Below, piece by piece: positions 21,215 to 33,574 of a stretch of 64,000 nucleotides of DNA. The notes beneath the pieces are model-generated. The model was not told the DNA's origin. It was given only the letters and a program-made list of their open reading frames with translations, and did no database searches. Source of the stretch: Pezizomycotina sp. ARF18 (taxonomy: Eukaryota > Ascomycota); contig AZLU01000072.1 of the NCBI GenBank assembly GCA_002224055.1, positions 112,707-176,706 of the forward strand, in the 5' to 3' direction. A program made the translations under genes and the position numbers. The first letter of the stretch is position 1, and each line of letters begins with the position of its first letter.

Positions 21215-24200
21215 CATGACAGCCTCGTCCACCTAACATCTCAGGCGAATAGTAAAGTACGATAAGGTGGATGCACCCATATGAGGGGCAACTGAGGGGC
21301 AAATGTTATGTCTTGAAAGCCTTGAGGGCTGCAGAACAGACCCCGGGGGGTCCACAGCCGGATTTGCAAACAAAGTGCTCCTCCGATCGACAGAAGGCAA
21401 AACAAACAGAAGGAAGCAGACCGCGGGGGAGCAGCGAAGAGGGAAAGACTATACAAACCTACCTAAGTCTAATGACTGTAGAGGAATAAAGCTGGATCTG
21501 GAGAGAGGCAGTGTTGTTGGTGATGGAGTAGAGGATTGAGGATCGTTAGGTGTTCTTAAGAAGGGATATCGGTAGAAATATTTTTTTTTTTTTCTTTAAA
21601 AAAAAAAAAAAAATTAAAAAAAAAATTAAAAAAAAAAGGTAGGAAAAGGAATTTAAGAAATTCAGGGCGAAGGAGAAGGTAAAAAAAAAAAAGGAAAAAG
21701 AGAAACTAATTAGCTCTTCCCCCCCAAACTTGGCAGTGACCGGCTAAACACAAAAAGTTTTTATTTCCTGCCAGAATTCTTCCGAGACTCAGCATTTATA
21801 TCCCGTCAAACCACCTTGATACAAGAGGTATCGTGAACCTGTTAACACGATATATTCCCCCTCTTTATATCGGTATAATTTGCTATCTTGCTATTATATA
21901 TTGTAGTTACCTGCTATTATTCCATTTGATTCCATTGATTTCTTACTATTATGTTACGCCCCCAGTCAAACCGTCATTGGAAGAAAGAGACGAATGAAAA
22001 TGTCCCCGAGTAGTCCTTCTATCGGAAACACCTTTCAATGCTTTCAATCGAGAGCAGCTGTTACATCCGAGGATTCATGTTAATTTTGACTCTCTGTTCC
22101 ATGTCTACCGCTCTACGCTTAAAGGTCACGAAAGGAATAACCGCCTGAAATGAAGGCATCCTCTCCCGATTAGCTCTTCTGCATCCCGAGAACACGTCAC
22201 TCTTGCTTTCGTTCAAAGCATTTTGAGCATCTCAACACTCGATAAATACTCGCTAGTCAGAGAATCCCACGATTGGTCTGTACACGAAATTGAACAAGTG
22301 AAAAAATTTTCGTTTCCACTTTACATTCGGAAGTGACTGCTTATCCAAGTCCAAGTCCTTTTCATCGCTTTCTGGCCGATTTCAATACTACTGAGCAGCT
22401 ATAGTAATATGTACGACATCGCGCTTTATTTTCCCTAAGCTGACACGTCATACCATTTAGGCATAGAGAAAGCAAAACGAGAATCTGAACACACTTGCAT
22501 GGCATCCTGCAAGCGCAGATGCAGATTCGTTTAGATGCCTTTCATCCAAACTTTTATAGAGCTGCATTGCCAAGAGAGATGATCTGTGCTCATGGTTTTT
22601 CTTGCGACTGCTCAGCAGCAAAACATCAGTGTTTTTTTTTAAAGGTCAATTCTATGAAAATACGCTCATATACCCCAAAATATATAAATTGAATATACTG
22701 AATTGGATACATCGAAAGCACAAGACCTGAGTGGATATGTTTCTCTACCTTAATTCGTTGTCAATATTTCCTTAAGAGCTATATTGCATGGGAGCTGCGG
22801 GTTAGCGGGGTCTAGAGCAGAAGATTAGGTTTTCAAGCAAGATATCTCTAGGGGAGGGGCCGTGAACCATCAAGTGTACTATACTTCGTTAACCACCCTG
22901 CTTACCGCGGTTATTACAAATGTTTCATTATTCTGCCGTTCACTGAATAGTCAAAATTCAGGTTTGACAAAGAAGACGGCTGACATTCGTGCACGTATGA
23001 CAACACCTGGGGGGTTTTTTTTTTTTTGCTATGTAGAACTTATTATTCCAAAATACCTTGAGATGCCTTAGGGAAGCTTGCCGTGAGAGAGAGCGTTACC
23101 GGTTCTTTGTCCTTCTATAGCTATTAGCACTTTCAGCGTCGATGTAGTTCCAAGGTTCTAGTTATATCATCACGTGGAATGAAACTTACTACTTTTTTTT
23201 TATTGCCTTGTTTCTCTTTGACAATAATGATATCTTTTACATATGGTTTGCAAATTGCCTAGCAATGAGCTCACTCTTACTCTCGAAGTCTAGAGAGCTC
23301 TTACTCGTCTGGTATTGCGCAAGGCAGAATTAGGACTTGCTGCAGTGAGAGATACCTATCTTCTTTTTATTGTACGATGCTCGAACGGTCAGTGCTACCT
23401 ACCGAGTCTTAAAATCTGGTATACAATATACCTATGAACGAGTGACCAAATTCTGAGCGCAATGACCTAAACAATGCGGCTTTATAAAAGGAAAATTGAA
23501 AACATCAGGATGACAATTTCGCAATAAACTAAGGTATATTATAGTATAATGCAAATCAGCCTTGATTCCATGATCAGATAAATCATAAGTTTAAACCGGA
23601 GAGTTTCAGACATCTTGGATGGCTGGTTCTCAATTGGAACAAATTCCATCTTAACAAAAAAAAAAAAAAAAAAAAGTTGCTGCGGGGTATTGGGCTGAAA
23701 ATATATCGGAAATCGGGCCGCATATGCATATGCGACCGCCATTCTCGATCACGAATTTCATGCTTGTAGTGTCTTTTGAGACTGGTTATCCTCGTGCATT
23801 ATTTATAAAGCTTCACCTTGCCTATAGACACGAAAGAGCTACGAAAGTAGGCCCGTAGGTCTAAGGGAATAACCGCAACGAGAAATCTATTAAAGCATTC
23901 CACAAAAATCGTGATAAATGTCGAAAATACGCTCTCTTACTAAACGAGAAAACAGAGAGCCCTTGGCGAGGAACAAATAATAAATTGCACACTTTTCCCC
24001 CAAGGTTTGTGTAAACACGAGATTATAATGCCGCACATATGTTCACGGCTGAGTAGATGCAATACAACCTATTTCGAATTTCGCGAAGGCGATTATATAG
24101 TAGATGCGGCCTATATATTTAGCGTTTGTTTCTAGCTTTGCAGTAGTGTTTGCTGTGGTTGCATCAGTAGCTGAACTAAAAACAAAGGTCGTATGCATTC

Positions 24201-24650
24201 TCTTGAACGTCATAGCCGATACTTGGCAAACGCGAGATATTGATCGGCTAGGCAATGTTCAATATACAAAGGAATGGAACAAATGTTGGATATTTTCAGT
24301 AGCCTAATGAAACAAACCGGAAGAAGGACAAATTGAAAAGCCGCTCTACGCCACAGATCGTGTTAGTATTATACAGTCCTAAATGTAGAGAAAACCGGTT
24401 GACTCAACAATATATAAGAACCGTTTTATTTCGCATTTCCAAATCCCTAAGAAAAAAAGCTCAATAAGCAGAACAGCTTCTGACTGTCCTTTCACAGTCT
24501 ACTCCAGCCAGAAACCTCTTTACATATTTTTTACCTCTAGAACCTAGCATTCCGAGTATATTGTCGTGCATTCCTTCCTAAGCCACTGCATTTCTGATAT
24601 TGTCATATAAACCTCGCAAAAATGAATACTGAAAAATCGTCAGTTTCGGC
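21215..24650. other. Gene-poor AT-rich region with A and T runs
   Basis: Long A/T runs occur near 21590-21640 and 23657. Short open frames (for example 22495-22692, 24104-24307) have no motif and no intron signals. I see no RNA gene and no transposon ends. Confidence 0.5.
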
Positions 24651-24652
24651 GC

Positions 24653-25774
24653 ATGGCTCGAGGAAGCAATATCAAGTCCTCCATGACGTTCAAGCCGGAT
24701 CAGCCTGAGAGAGCTGGGGCGTCCGTCGGAAACTCGAAACCTCTAATGTCTTCGAGGTTTTGCCTGAAGCAGGTATAGACATACGTCCGAGTCGCAGTTC
24801 CTGTCCGTGCAGCGGAAGTCATAACGTAAATCTTACAATATAAAATGATAAATAGATCACCAACGGTCTCGGTCAAGGTGTATACATCGGCAACCCATTC
24901 TACGAGGTCCCCATCAACATCAGCGGCATAAACAAGCCCGGTTTCAACGGACCGGAAAACGAAAAAGCCGTAACCGATTACCTCAACACGAGCGAAGCTT
25001 TCCACAACGCGTTCAAAGAGCATGGGTTCTCTACGCCTGGAAAAATGGACCTTCTCCAGACCCCAGGCATCGAGGACACGCCCGAGGGGACGTACCTGAA
25101 AGCTCTCAGGATCGTAGGTTTGCTACAAGATCCAGACGTAGACCCCGTTAAAACCCGGAAAATTACCTCAAATGGGGTTCCAAATACATGTCTAGGAAAT
25201 GGCTCGCGGCAGGTCTCGCCGAGAAACAGAAACCTTTGGCGTAAGCAAACGAGGATAGCGCCGGAAACGAAAAGCGAACATATATCGGATTTCTACGGCC
25301 TGTGCGACAACTTTACCTGCTGCACGGTAGCCATGGCGGTAAACACCAACACCTATTTTCTCAAAAGAAGATCAGGTCTTAAACAAAATCGCTGCTGGCA
25401 CCTTGGTAGAAGTGATTAGCTGTAAGGTCGGTCCGAAGTAAGATTTTTCCGTTCCAGTGCACTCCCCAAATGAAGAGAAGGAGAAGACAGTACTGCTTTA
25501 GTATTTCGTTTTGCTAATAGAATTTTGAATTCTTTCCATTTAGAAACCAAAAACACGTTTTCTGTGCGGTAAATCGTAAAGCAGGCAGCGATCTCGCAGA
25601 CCCTACTTCCTGGGGCGGGCGTGCGTAGCCCTCGATATCTGGTATGGCTTGCAAAGGTTTACTCCTGATAAGGAGCGTCCGAAGGCAGCATACTTTGTAA
25701 AGGATGCGGGCGATCTTAACGCTCCTGCGATACCAAACCCGAAAATCACTACTTCGCTCCCTCAAGGCAGCTAA
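24653..25774 (+). CDS. Unrecognised protein gene with introns and frame shifts
   Basis: The ATG at 24653 gives MARGSNIKSSMTFKPDQPER. An intron at 24773-24855 (donor GTATAG, acceptor AATAG) leads to ITNGLGQGVYIGNPFYEV and NTSEAFHNAFKEHGF, then TPEGTYLKALRIVGLLQ. A second intron runs about 25439-25542 (donor GTAAGA, CTAAT-type branch, acceptor TTTAG) before HVFCAVNRKAGSDLADPT and, in another frame, ALDIWYGLQRFTPDKERP, ending near a TAA at 25772. The order of pieces and the splice sites suggest one gene of about 300 residues. I know no family; no signal peptide or membrane segment is evident. Confidence 0.45.
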
Positions 25775-26026
25775 AAGCTTAAAGGTTGAAAAGGAATTCT
25801 TCGCAGGCCCTTAGATGGCATCAACCCGGAGTATTTAAATGTTGGTGCTCATAATGGACATTAAATTTCAATTGCAGGAATACAGCCCTCAGCAGGAGGA
25901 GCAATCATACGTTTGAATGAATGCCTTTTTTAAGAGTATCTTATAAGAATCACGTATTGAGTTACTCTATTATCTTATTCTATAGTGTGTTTAGTTATTT
26001 ATCCCACGAAGATATATTATATATAA

Positions 26027-26251
26027 TTATCCTTCCTGAAACCCTCGCAGTTCTTCGCTCAACCAAATAGTAGCATCTGCTTTTGACTCAAAGCTCTTTC
26101 GGTCAGTTACAACGGTTGATGTTTGATACATCCAAAACTCCTGGAGGCGACGCTTAAGAGTGTTTTCTGTGACATCACCCCAGGGATCTTTTAAAATCAA
26201 AGCGACGGTCTTTTTGTCTTTCATTTTCCATTTATTTAATCGATTTCTCAT
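26027..26251 (-). pseudogene. Short remnant, perhaps a Clr5-domain tail
   Basis: The piece starts MRNRLNKWKMKDKK, similar to the end of Clr5 domains (QYKNRLKKWGLRK), and continues 60 residues without a further motif. Upstream bases could hold an intron (donor GTATGT near 26323). No complete Clr5 domain is visible, so this is a fragment or a chance match. Confidence 0.25.
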
Positions 26252-26259
26252 AATGTATT

Positions 26260-27495
26260 ATCGCCAGTGCAGTCACGATCCTTAAAACCGTAATGATTCC
26301 CACATTCCTAGGGTTACATACCTGCTGTCTCATTTTTCGCGGCTGCAAAGGTTTCCTTGCTCGAATGCGCCTATTTAATAATAAATAATAGCAAACTTCT
26401 TCGTCTTTTTTTTTTTTTTTTTGGTGATGCAAATTCATTAAACCTTGGGTGCTGTGAATTTGTATATATAATATTGAGTCTACCGATCGCGAGTATTAAT
26501 TATAATAGGCACCTATTTGACAACAGGTCACTATAACAGGCCAGTCTATCAATCTAGCGCTAGCAAAAATCTCAAGCACGTTTTTCAAAGATATGAGTTT
26601 ATTGGAAGGCTCTGAGAAAGCAGGTGAACAAGCACCAGCAAACCCTTTCGATTCTGCGTTCAAAAAGGGTGGAAGTATTTTGGTGGTGCCTGCAGGGTAG
26701 GCTGCGCCTCTTCCGCTGAGCCTCCTGCACTGAGTTGCCCTTGCATCTTCTGTTTGTCCTTTAAAAAGGATCTCCAAAACGTTGGCACCAAGCGAAAGAT
26801 AAACTAGCCATGAGCTAAACAAATGCGATTATTGGCAAGGATAAAGTGATCTGTTCATGGATTTCAAATTCTTATAAGGCAGAAATCCGTGTCAAATTTA
26901 GCGATCGTTGGATCCACTTGGTTAAGGATAAAAAAATCTGGAGCGGTATCTCACGATGATTCAGGTTCAAGATCGTGTTGACTGGAGCAGTTGCCGAGCT
27001 TTTACAATCTTCTTGAACTTTTCGGATCCTTCCGGTGTTCTAATTTCAATCATTCGACTACCATTACAGAGAGTCAGGTATTCCAAGGCGGTTTTCCCAG
27101 GTCACTGCCCATGTTTTCCCAAACTTTGTGATTTTTCCCCATGTCTTATCAACCTTTGTGGTTGCCTGCAAATCGAACTAGGGTCCGCGAATATAGCGTC
27201 AGACCGCTAGAATTGCGAGGTCTTCGGCTGCGGCCTACACTAATAAATCAGAAGCTGGCTCTGTCATACCATTTGATACGAGAATCAGCAGCTTAATTCG
27301 ATCGTATTGTGCATCATAATCCTTGTTCATGAATTTAATATATAAAGAAGCTCGCGCTCCGTTCATGAACGACACATCCAAACTCAAGACAAAGAAAGTC
27401 AATATATTAAGTATCCCTTCAACCACAACTCCTATCGCCTAATCACCGGAATCTCTATCTTTTTTTTTTTTTTTTTTTAAAAAAAAGAAAATACG
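26260..27495. other. AT-rich spacer with T runs
   Basis: T18 runs lie near 26408 and 27460. Open frames at 26496-26822 and 26956-27210 show no motif. Confidence 0.4.
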
Positions 27496-27501
27496 CTGAA
27501 A

Positions 27502-28028
27502 ATGCATCTACCAAACTTCTTCTCCCGCAAGAGGAAGTCCTCTAAGGCCACACCAAAGAAGAAACCAGTTGCTATTCCCAATCCGACACCCGTCGCGAAT
27601 ACTGCAATAGACGGGTTCAAGCAACCAGCAACGTAACTCGCGTCACCGGCACCGGTAGTTCCCCTTCCTCCAACAACGACGTTGACGTTGACACGGCCGC
27701 CACGCAGAATCTCGTAGCGTTCAACGCCCTCGTTAGCCCTCTGTTTACTAGCGACACAAACGAGCACCACAACAACGATAATCATCTCACCCCGGTGACC
27801 GCGCATCCCACATACCTGTCGCCGCCGTCGCATTCGTATTCTAGTCATTCTCATTCTTCTCACGATCACGGTAGCGGCTCTAGCTACTCCTATAGCAGCA
27901 GCGGAAGTCATAGCTACAGCCATTCGAGCAGCCATGACCATGGCAGCAGTTCTTACAGTGGTGGAAGTGATTCTGGCGGTGGCTCCAGTTCCAGCGGCTG
28001 CGACTCTGGCAGCGGAAGCAGCTGGTAA
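27502..28028 (+). CDS. Small His/Ser/Gly-rich protein
   Basis: The start MHLPNFFSRKRKSSKATPKK is basic. A Pro/Asn-rich part follows, then, after one missing base near 27633, TRVTGTGSSPSSNNDVDVD, ATQNLVAFNALVSPLF, HLTPVTAHPTYLSPP. The C-terminal 65 residues are a His/Ser/Gly repeat with two SSHDHGS copies and a single Cys close to the end (SSSGCDSGSGSSW). Short fungal proteins with a Ser/Gly/Cys-rich end are common and mostly uncharacterised. The HDH clusters could bind metal, which is speculation. A T/A homopolymer block lies just upstream. Length is about 175 residues. Confidence 0.55.
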
Positions 28029-28034
28029 AGTAAA

Positions 28035-28805
28035 GGGGTAACGGGTTCAGATGGCAAAGGTATATGAATTCATTCGTTATTTTGATATGAAAATGTAGAG
28101 AAATTTCTCCAGGTCTTTCTTTTGTTTTTGATCTACCAGATCGTATATTTCACACTTTTTCCTACGCCGTTTTATTTTCTCGTTTCTTTTCTCGTATACA
28201 GGTTTATGGTCGTTTAGATATTGTTTTGCAGTTAAGGGATAGCAAGGGGCGTTTAGAGTATATGCACATAATGTATATTTTTCACCTATAGGTAGCGAGT
28301 TATACATGCTGTTCATCAATTATATGAAGGATATGTAACATTAATATACACTATAGATCAATGGAATTTAAAAAGCCTAAGGATACGGCGGGGTTATACG
28401 AGCGTTCAAGCGGTAATTCCCTTTCTTACTACACAATCTCACCTCACGTCAAGTATTCATAGCTCGCAATTGAACGCATTCTCTCAAAAGATATGACGTC
28501 TACTAAAACTCAGCCTATGAGAATTACGGGCAATTAAATCTAAGCCCTAGATTACACGGAGCCTTGAACTGAAGCTCAAATATCTCATGTATTACATAAT
28601 GACCGTTCGTAGAGTAGTATATCTTCCATCGGAGGCCGTAGGCTCACATCCCATCTGCCATAGATCCCCTTTGCTGGAAACCCAGCTTTGAACTGTTTCT
28701 TCCAAAGAATACCTACCAGCACTCTTGCGTGTCCTGGCTCAAAACCGTGCGCAAAATTATCATAGCTTCCCGTATGCCGATAGAATCAACATTAAATTAT
28801 AACAG
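28035..28805. other. Spacer
   Basis: No gene, RNA or repeat recognised. Confidence 0.4.
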
Positions 28806-28809
28806 CGTA

Positions 28810-29147
28810 TTATTCTCTCGCCTTTACGGTTGAATCGGAACGTTCATCGCTGTCTCCCGAATCATCATCGCTATCTTCTAGCGGACCGACCTCCACCTCC
28901 CTCGCGATGTACTGACGACGTATCTCCGCTTGTTGCTCCTTAAGCTTCGACTCAGATACCTGGTTCTCCCTCTGACTTCCCTAATGTCGCCTTCTAGTTT
29001 CGTGCATCGTTTGTTCAGGCGTAACATCTCAAACGTGATTCCTGCTACTAGTCCGACCATAAAATAAATCGACGCGGTTGCGAAGGATGGTAGTTTGCTG
29101 GCAGCTTCATGGTTATTATTGCTCTCGCTAAATTCGAAATAGTGATC
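28810..29147 (-). CDS. Small single-pass membrane protein with coiled coil and acidic tail
   Basis: On the minus strand an exon probably starts near 29147 after a CATAAG acceptor: EFSESNNNHEAASKLPSFA, then a membrane helix ASIYFMVGLVAGITFEML. A basic flank LRLNKRC leads into a charged helix (ESKLKEQQAEIRRQYIARE) and an acidic end EDSDDDSGDSDERSD with stop TAA at 28810-28812. One base is lost or gained near 28980, between helix and tail. The product is about 110 residues without its first exon, which I could not place. Family unknown. Confidence 0.5.
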
Positions 29148-29149
29148 TT

Positions 29150-29945
29150 ATGACAACTAAGGATCTATATCCCTCGATGTATGTGATTTATAGCTTTCGA
29201 GATCTAGGTAGTAATTGTGGGTAAGGATCCGATTGATAGGCTTATAAGCTTTTTGAGTTGCGAGAATCCCATGACTGGGTTCTCGAAGCTAAACTTATGC
29301 GATTGTTCAGGCTCGTGGGCTAGAATTTCATCCCATAACTTTCACGCACACGACGAAGTCAAATTTGAGTCTATACACTTACAGAATATTTCTCACTAGA
29401 CCCTAGTCTCATATTTCGACAGTAGCTGCGGAAAAGATTATATGAGCCAAAAGTCCGCGTGTATAACCTTTCAGAGCAATGTTCCTCAGCAATCTGGTGG
29501 CCTAGTCCTTTTTGATGCTCTCTACCACTAGTTCGATGCTTTATAAGGCAACTTTATACAATTGGCCTCTATCTATACTGCTCTTTACAATTCAAGTGAT
29601 TATCCGTTCGTAAAGCATTTTCATAACTTACAAGCCCACTCATACTTTGAAAGCTGCTAGTATGCCTTACTAGAAAATCGAAAGGCAGTGGGGTTTATAA
29701 ACTGCAAGATAAATCCTGGGATATGTTTGCGAAAGCTTGCCTCGAGATAAAGCCAGCTCCGCATGAAAGCTAGGAAAGGAAGTTACTCGCGGTGTCGTAT
29801 TTGATACTCCGGAGAATTAATAGTCCGTGAAGAGCCGCTTTTTCTTTGAAAAAGGAATTATTCTCGACTCCTGGAAAAGCCCACATCCTCCGAGTGGTAA
29901 ACATCTGTAATTATCCCGTGATCAAAAATTGTAATCACAGCCTGC
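29150..29945. other. Spacer
   Basis: Nothing beyond weak short open frames (29217-29399). Confidence 0.4.
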
Positions 29946-29949
29946 AACC

Positions 29950-30411
29950 ATGCCGCCCATCCATGAGCTATTTGCAATATCGAACAGGGCCTTGCTTCGC
30001 CCTGCGACGGCATCTGCCCGTCGGCCTATTCTCTTCCGGATCCGGCGTCTTGAACACACCTCATCCAGGCTACCAGCCGGTTCGTCGTCCCCTCTTCGGC
30101 GGTTTAAAAATCCCATAAAACCAGTCCACGTCTTCCTCGCACTCTCCATATACATGGCCTACGACATCCACATGATCCTCTCCTCCGTCAAAAATAACAT
30201 CGCCTGCATGACCGCCGACCTCCGAAAGGCCTCGTCCGCCTTTGACTCCGCCAGCGGGAATAAAGATGCGATGAAGGAAAGCATGGAACCAATACGGATG
30301 AGTGTGGAATCGATGAGGTGGAGCGTCGATTCGGCGAAAACGACCATGGACCGGACGCAGAGGACGCTAGATTCGGAGCTGAGGGAGTTGAACAGAACGC
30401 TCGCTATTTAA
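29950..30411 (+). CDS. Small, probably mitochondrial, membrane protein
   Basis: This is one of the few uninterrupted genes here: 153 codons from ATG to TAA with no intron. The first 50 residues are rich in Arg, Ser and Ala and lack acid residues after position 10, like a mitochondrial presequence (RALLRPATASARRPILFR). A membrane segment follows (VHVFLALSIYMAYDIHMIL), then an amphipathic helical region with heptad-like repeats (MEPIRMSVESMRWSVDSAK, RTQRTLDSELRELNRTL). The arrangement suggests an inner-membrane protein with a coiled-coil domain. I recognise no family. Location is inferred from composition only. Confidence 0.6.
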   Translation: MPPIHELFAISNRALLRPATASARRPILFRIRRLEHTSSRLPAGSSSPLRRFKNPIKPVHVFLALSIYMAYDIHMILSSVKNNIACMTADLRKASSAFDSASGNKDAMKESMEPIRMSVESMRWSVDSAKTTMDRTQRTLDSELRELNRTLAI

Positions 30412-30414
30412 CAC

Positions 30415-31350
30415 GGAAGCTGGATAACTGGCAACGGAACTCTGGGAGCGGGACTTGAAAAGCATGGAAACTGGATAACTCGGCGGGCTCGTCTTATCAA
30501 TAAGGTTAAACCAACGGCAGTTTATGTCTATCAGCCCAATTCGTTTCTCACATGTGGTGCTACGCCAGTAACACACAGCGAATGGGTATATCTTACATAT
30601 ATAGAGCGAATCTCCAAATCTTCATCTCCACTCTAATGGTCTCGGGAGTGAATGGAGGAGCCAGATCTTTCAATCATATAGGAAACACCGAAATTGTCTT
30701 TTGTAGAATATCTGAAAATAAGTCTAGAGGCTGGACAGATACTATAATGCTAAGATCTATTATCAATCTGTAACGGTACCATAAAATAAAGCCGATGACA
30801 ATATCGGAACACGAACGGTATAATGAGACCCCGGCATTAAAAAGTAAATTATGGAAAAAAAAAAAAAAAAAAACAAAAAAAAAAGTAGTGATCGACTACA
30901 GAAAAGTGAGAGCAAATCTACAAAGCCGTTATAGCGGTAAGCATGCTGTCGGTCCGCCCGCTTTTCTTTCAAACACTAGCAATGTTGGTGATATAAAGCC
31001 AGAAAACTTTGTAATACTGCTATCTAGTTCGATCAAGGATCGGCTGAGATCTCATTTATTGTCGTACTAACTACGTGGTAATTGCACACTGTCTACTATA
31101 AACGTCAATGAATCCAAGATTTTAGAGCCAGTGACTTCGGTTGACCATTCCGCGCCTTCAAACGAGGTATATAACTGGCTCCCGATATCATAATTCCCCA
31201 TTCACAGGAATACTCAACTCGAAGATATAGCAACGGACTAATTAGAACCCCGAGAATCTTACATTGGTAGCTATTGAAATAACAAATTCGGAAGCACGAG
31301 TTCGTCGAGCTAGCTAGCTCTACTACCAACGCCATCAGCCGTCAAACTCT
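30415..31350. other. Spacer with A-rich run
   Basis: Contains an A18 run and a second A run around 30856-30884. No gene seen. Confidence 0.4.
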
Positions 31351-31356
31351 AGCAAG

Positions 31357-31996
31357 ATGTACCACATTATGGGCAACGACCTCCACCTGTCTAAGGAGGA
31401 TCGTGAGCGCGTCCTACGAGCGCAAGCTTGCGCCGACGCCCCCGGACCTTGCACTTTGTCAAGCCAAGCTCTGACCCTTGCTTTCGTCGGCTGCGGGTTT
31501 CTCCAAAGTCACGGCTTTGTTAAAATAAATGAGCGTCCCTGGAAAATTGATTCTATAAAGTTCTCCCCGGCGAGAGTCCTCCAGCCGCGCCACGTACGCA
31601 TTGTTGGCACCGACATCGTAACTGGGGAGAAGGTCGAAGCGCAGTTACTCTCGACGGACAAGGTGGAAGTTTCGATGTCAAGAAAGCTGAATACAGTCTC
31701 GTCGACATCAACGAGAATCTACTGACGCTCGTAGATGACAAGGAACAAAGGAAGAACATTGTTGAGGTTCCTGAAGGGGAACTTGGTGAAAACCTGAGAA
31801 CATTATTATTCGGAAGGGAAAGGACGTGGTTGTTCTGTTACGTCGACTCTGGGCAAGGAGCGGGTCACCGGGTATAAGCAAAGGTGAATGGAGATATAAA
31901 AAGCCAATGTTCAACCCCAAACACACAGCCCTCGACATGATAGTGTCGCGGCCTGATGGAGGTTTTTTTTCTTTTCCTTTTTCTTTTTTGGGTTGA
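31357..31996 (+). CDS. eIF5A-like protein without the hypusine lysine
   Basis: Several eIF5A segments are recognisable in order: HGFVKINERPWKI (family NGFVVIKGRPCKI), VRIVGTDIVTGEKVE (VHLVGIDIFTGKKYE), AEYSLVDINENLLTLVDD (NDYQLIGI.DGYLSLL.D), VPEGELGENL (LPEGDLGKEI) and KGKDVVVLL. The hypusine loop, normally STSKTGKHGHAK, reads KFSPARVLQPRH here, with Val where the modified Lys should be. It therefore cannot be hypusinated and is unlikely to replace eIF5A. Two frame changes lie in the second half. The extra N-terminus (LSKEDRERVLRAQA) is unusual. The Woronin-body protein HEX-1 is another eIF5A relative, but the C-terminal half fits eIF5A better and I see no PTS1 end. A decaying or diverged paralogue. 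Confidence 0.65.
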
Positions 31997-31999
31997 TCC

Positions 32000-32955
32000 T
32001 ACTGAGTGCGTTGCTGCACAGTGCATCCTAAAACATTGACTTGATAAAGATATACGCCTTGAAGTATAAAGAAATCCCCAAATTTTGGAATAAACGTATA
32101 TATAATAAACAAATAGTAATAAATTGATGGCTTTAGTGACATCCTCGAAGTTTCGCGCTCAACTTTCGTCGAAGGCGATATTGTTGTGTCCACTTTAGGA
32201 TTTTATGATACGGCCACGGGGCTTGGTTGGTAAAATAGGACCGACAATCTATCTATATATTAGGGGAAGTGCCTGAAGATGTATATAATGGTCATGCGGT
32301 GTTAGCAATCTTAACCGCGAGTTGTCATTCCTTCTATTGGATGAAATTCATGAGAGTCAAACTGACACCATTTGAGGATAAGGAACCAGGTAAATAAAAC
32401 GAATATAGGATTAAAAAGCTGTATTAGGCACCCTCGGCGGGTATCGGTACCGCACGTCTCCTTGCATGGCTTTTCTAATTCTATTTTAACTGAAGAAAAG
32501 AAAAAACGGTGGAGAGTGCACCAAAAAAATTTTTTTCGCGCGATTTGCGGGTGGGGCAAGAAGGCTGTGGTTTATCCGGATTCGAGAAGTATTATAGTGG
32601 TTCATTTTGGGTGGTTTTCTGGATTGGCACCACCCGGACAAAATTGCAAAAAGGGCTTTGTAGGAGCGAGCACAAGGCATCCTCAGCCCTCCCCTTCATC
32701 TTTTCTCCTCCTCTCCTCCATCTACGAAAAATCGAATCTGCCTTGCAACGTCAAACGGTTTTTATGATAACACTGGATATATATTCACTCAGTCCCAAAG
32801 AAGCTTCATTCTTTCTGATACTACTTATTATCATTTTGCACGTATATAACTGCTTGCCCGTCACATAGCTAGCTAGACCTAGCAATTTCAAAAGCCGCGA
32901 TCCAACATTTCCAATACGATGCGTCCAACAACGACATCAGTATCTCTAGATATAG
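32000..32955. other. Spacer
   Basis: The overlapping open frames at 32311-32868 on both strands lack motifs. No gene supported. Confidence 0.35.
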
Positions 32956-32962
32956 CATCGAT

Positions 32963-33560
32963 ATGGTAACATATCTGACGATACTGCCTCCTCAGCTTAT
33001 ATTAGACGCTGGGAGAATAAACTTGGATTCCGAATATAAGAATAGCCTGTCAGATAGTAATTACTGGAGAAAGGTGAGATATATTTTCCCCTCATTTTAA
33101 AAAGCAGAACCCCTTTTTACAGGTGTAAAAGTATCATGGCCAGGTAAAGATCGTGGAACCCAAATGCTAATTATCTTAACGTATCCTTTCTCTTTTAATC
33201 AACACAGGCTTTAGAATACCTAAATAACCATTTTCTGAAGAAATTTTAAAACTATCGCGGTCGCCTATCGCCATTACCGCTTTGGTCCTCGCTTCCTCTA
33301 TAATATTCAACTACAACACCCTACGCATACTTTCTAGCCGGAGAGATCTTCTCGTAACGACGAACGGCTGGAGGCTAGTCCGCTCTATAGCATCGCTGCT
33401 CATCGGATGCGTATTATTGACCGCTGATATCGTGGACTATATGATGATTATGGTACCGTTATCTATCGCTCTCGGCATATGCGTCGTCATCCTCGTTTCG
33501 CCAAAACAGACGGAAGCCATAGAAATTACAGCGAAAGTTGAGAACATAGACAAATACTGA
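32963..33560 (+). CDS. Small multi-pass membrane protein
   Basis: Exon 1 (MVTYLTILPPQLILDAGRIN) ends at WRK, followed by an intron at 33074-33207 (donor GTGAGA, acceptor AACACAG). Exon 2 starts ALEYLNNHF and, after one homopolymer shift near 33234, gives three hydrophobic stretches: PIAITALVLASSIIF, IASLLIGCVLLTADIV and MIMVPLSIALGICVVILV. The tail is EAIEITAKVENIDKY. Length is about 155 residues. The reading may begin further upstream, because the frame is open before the ATG. Family unknown. It is the first of three very small membrane-protein genes within 2.3 kb. Confidence 0.5.
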
Positions 33561-33574
33561 GGCTCAAATTCCTT

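Noticed and set aside
31357-31996. HEX-1 (Woronin body protein) as identity of the eIF5A-like gene
   Set aside because: The C-terminal half matches eIF5A (PEGELGENL) better, and no SRL/SKL-type end is visible.
32311-32868. Overlapping open frames on both strands
   Set aside because: No domain or splice signals; both strands are equally open, which points to chance.
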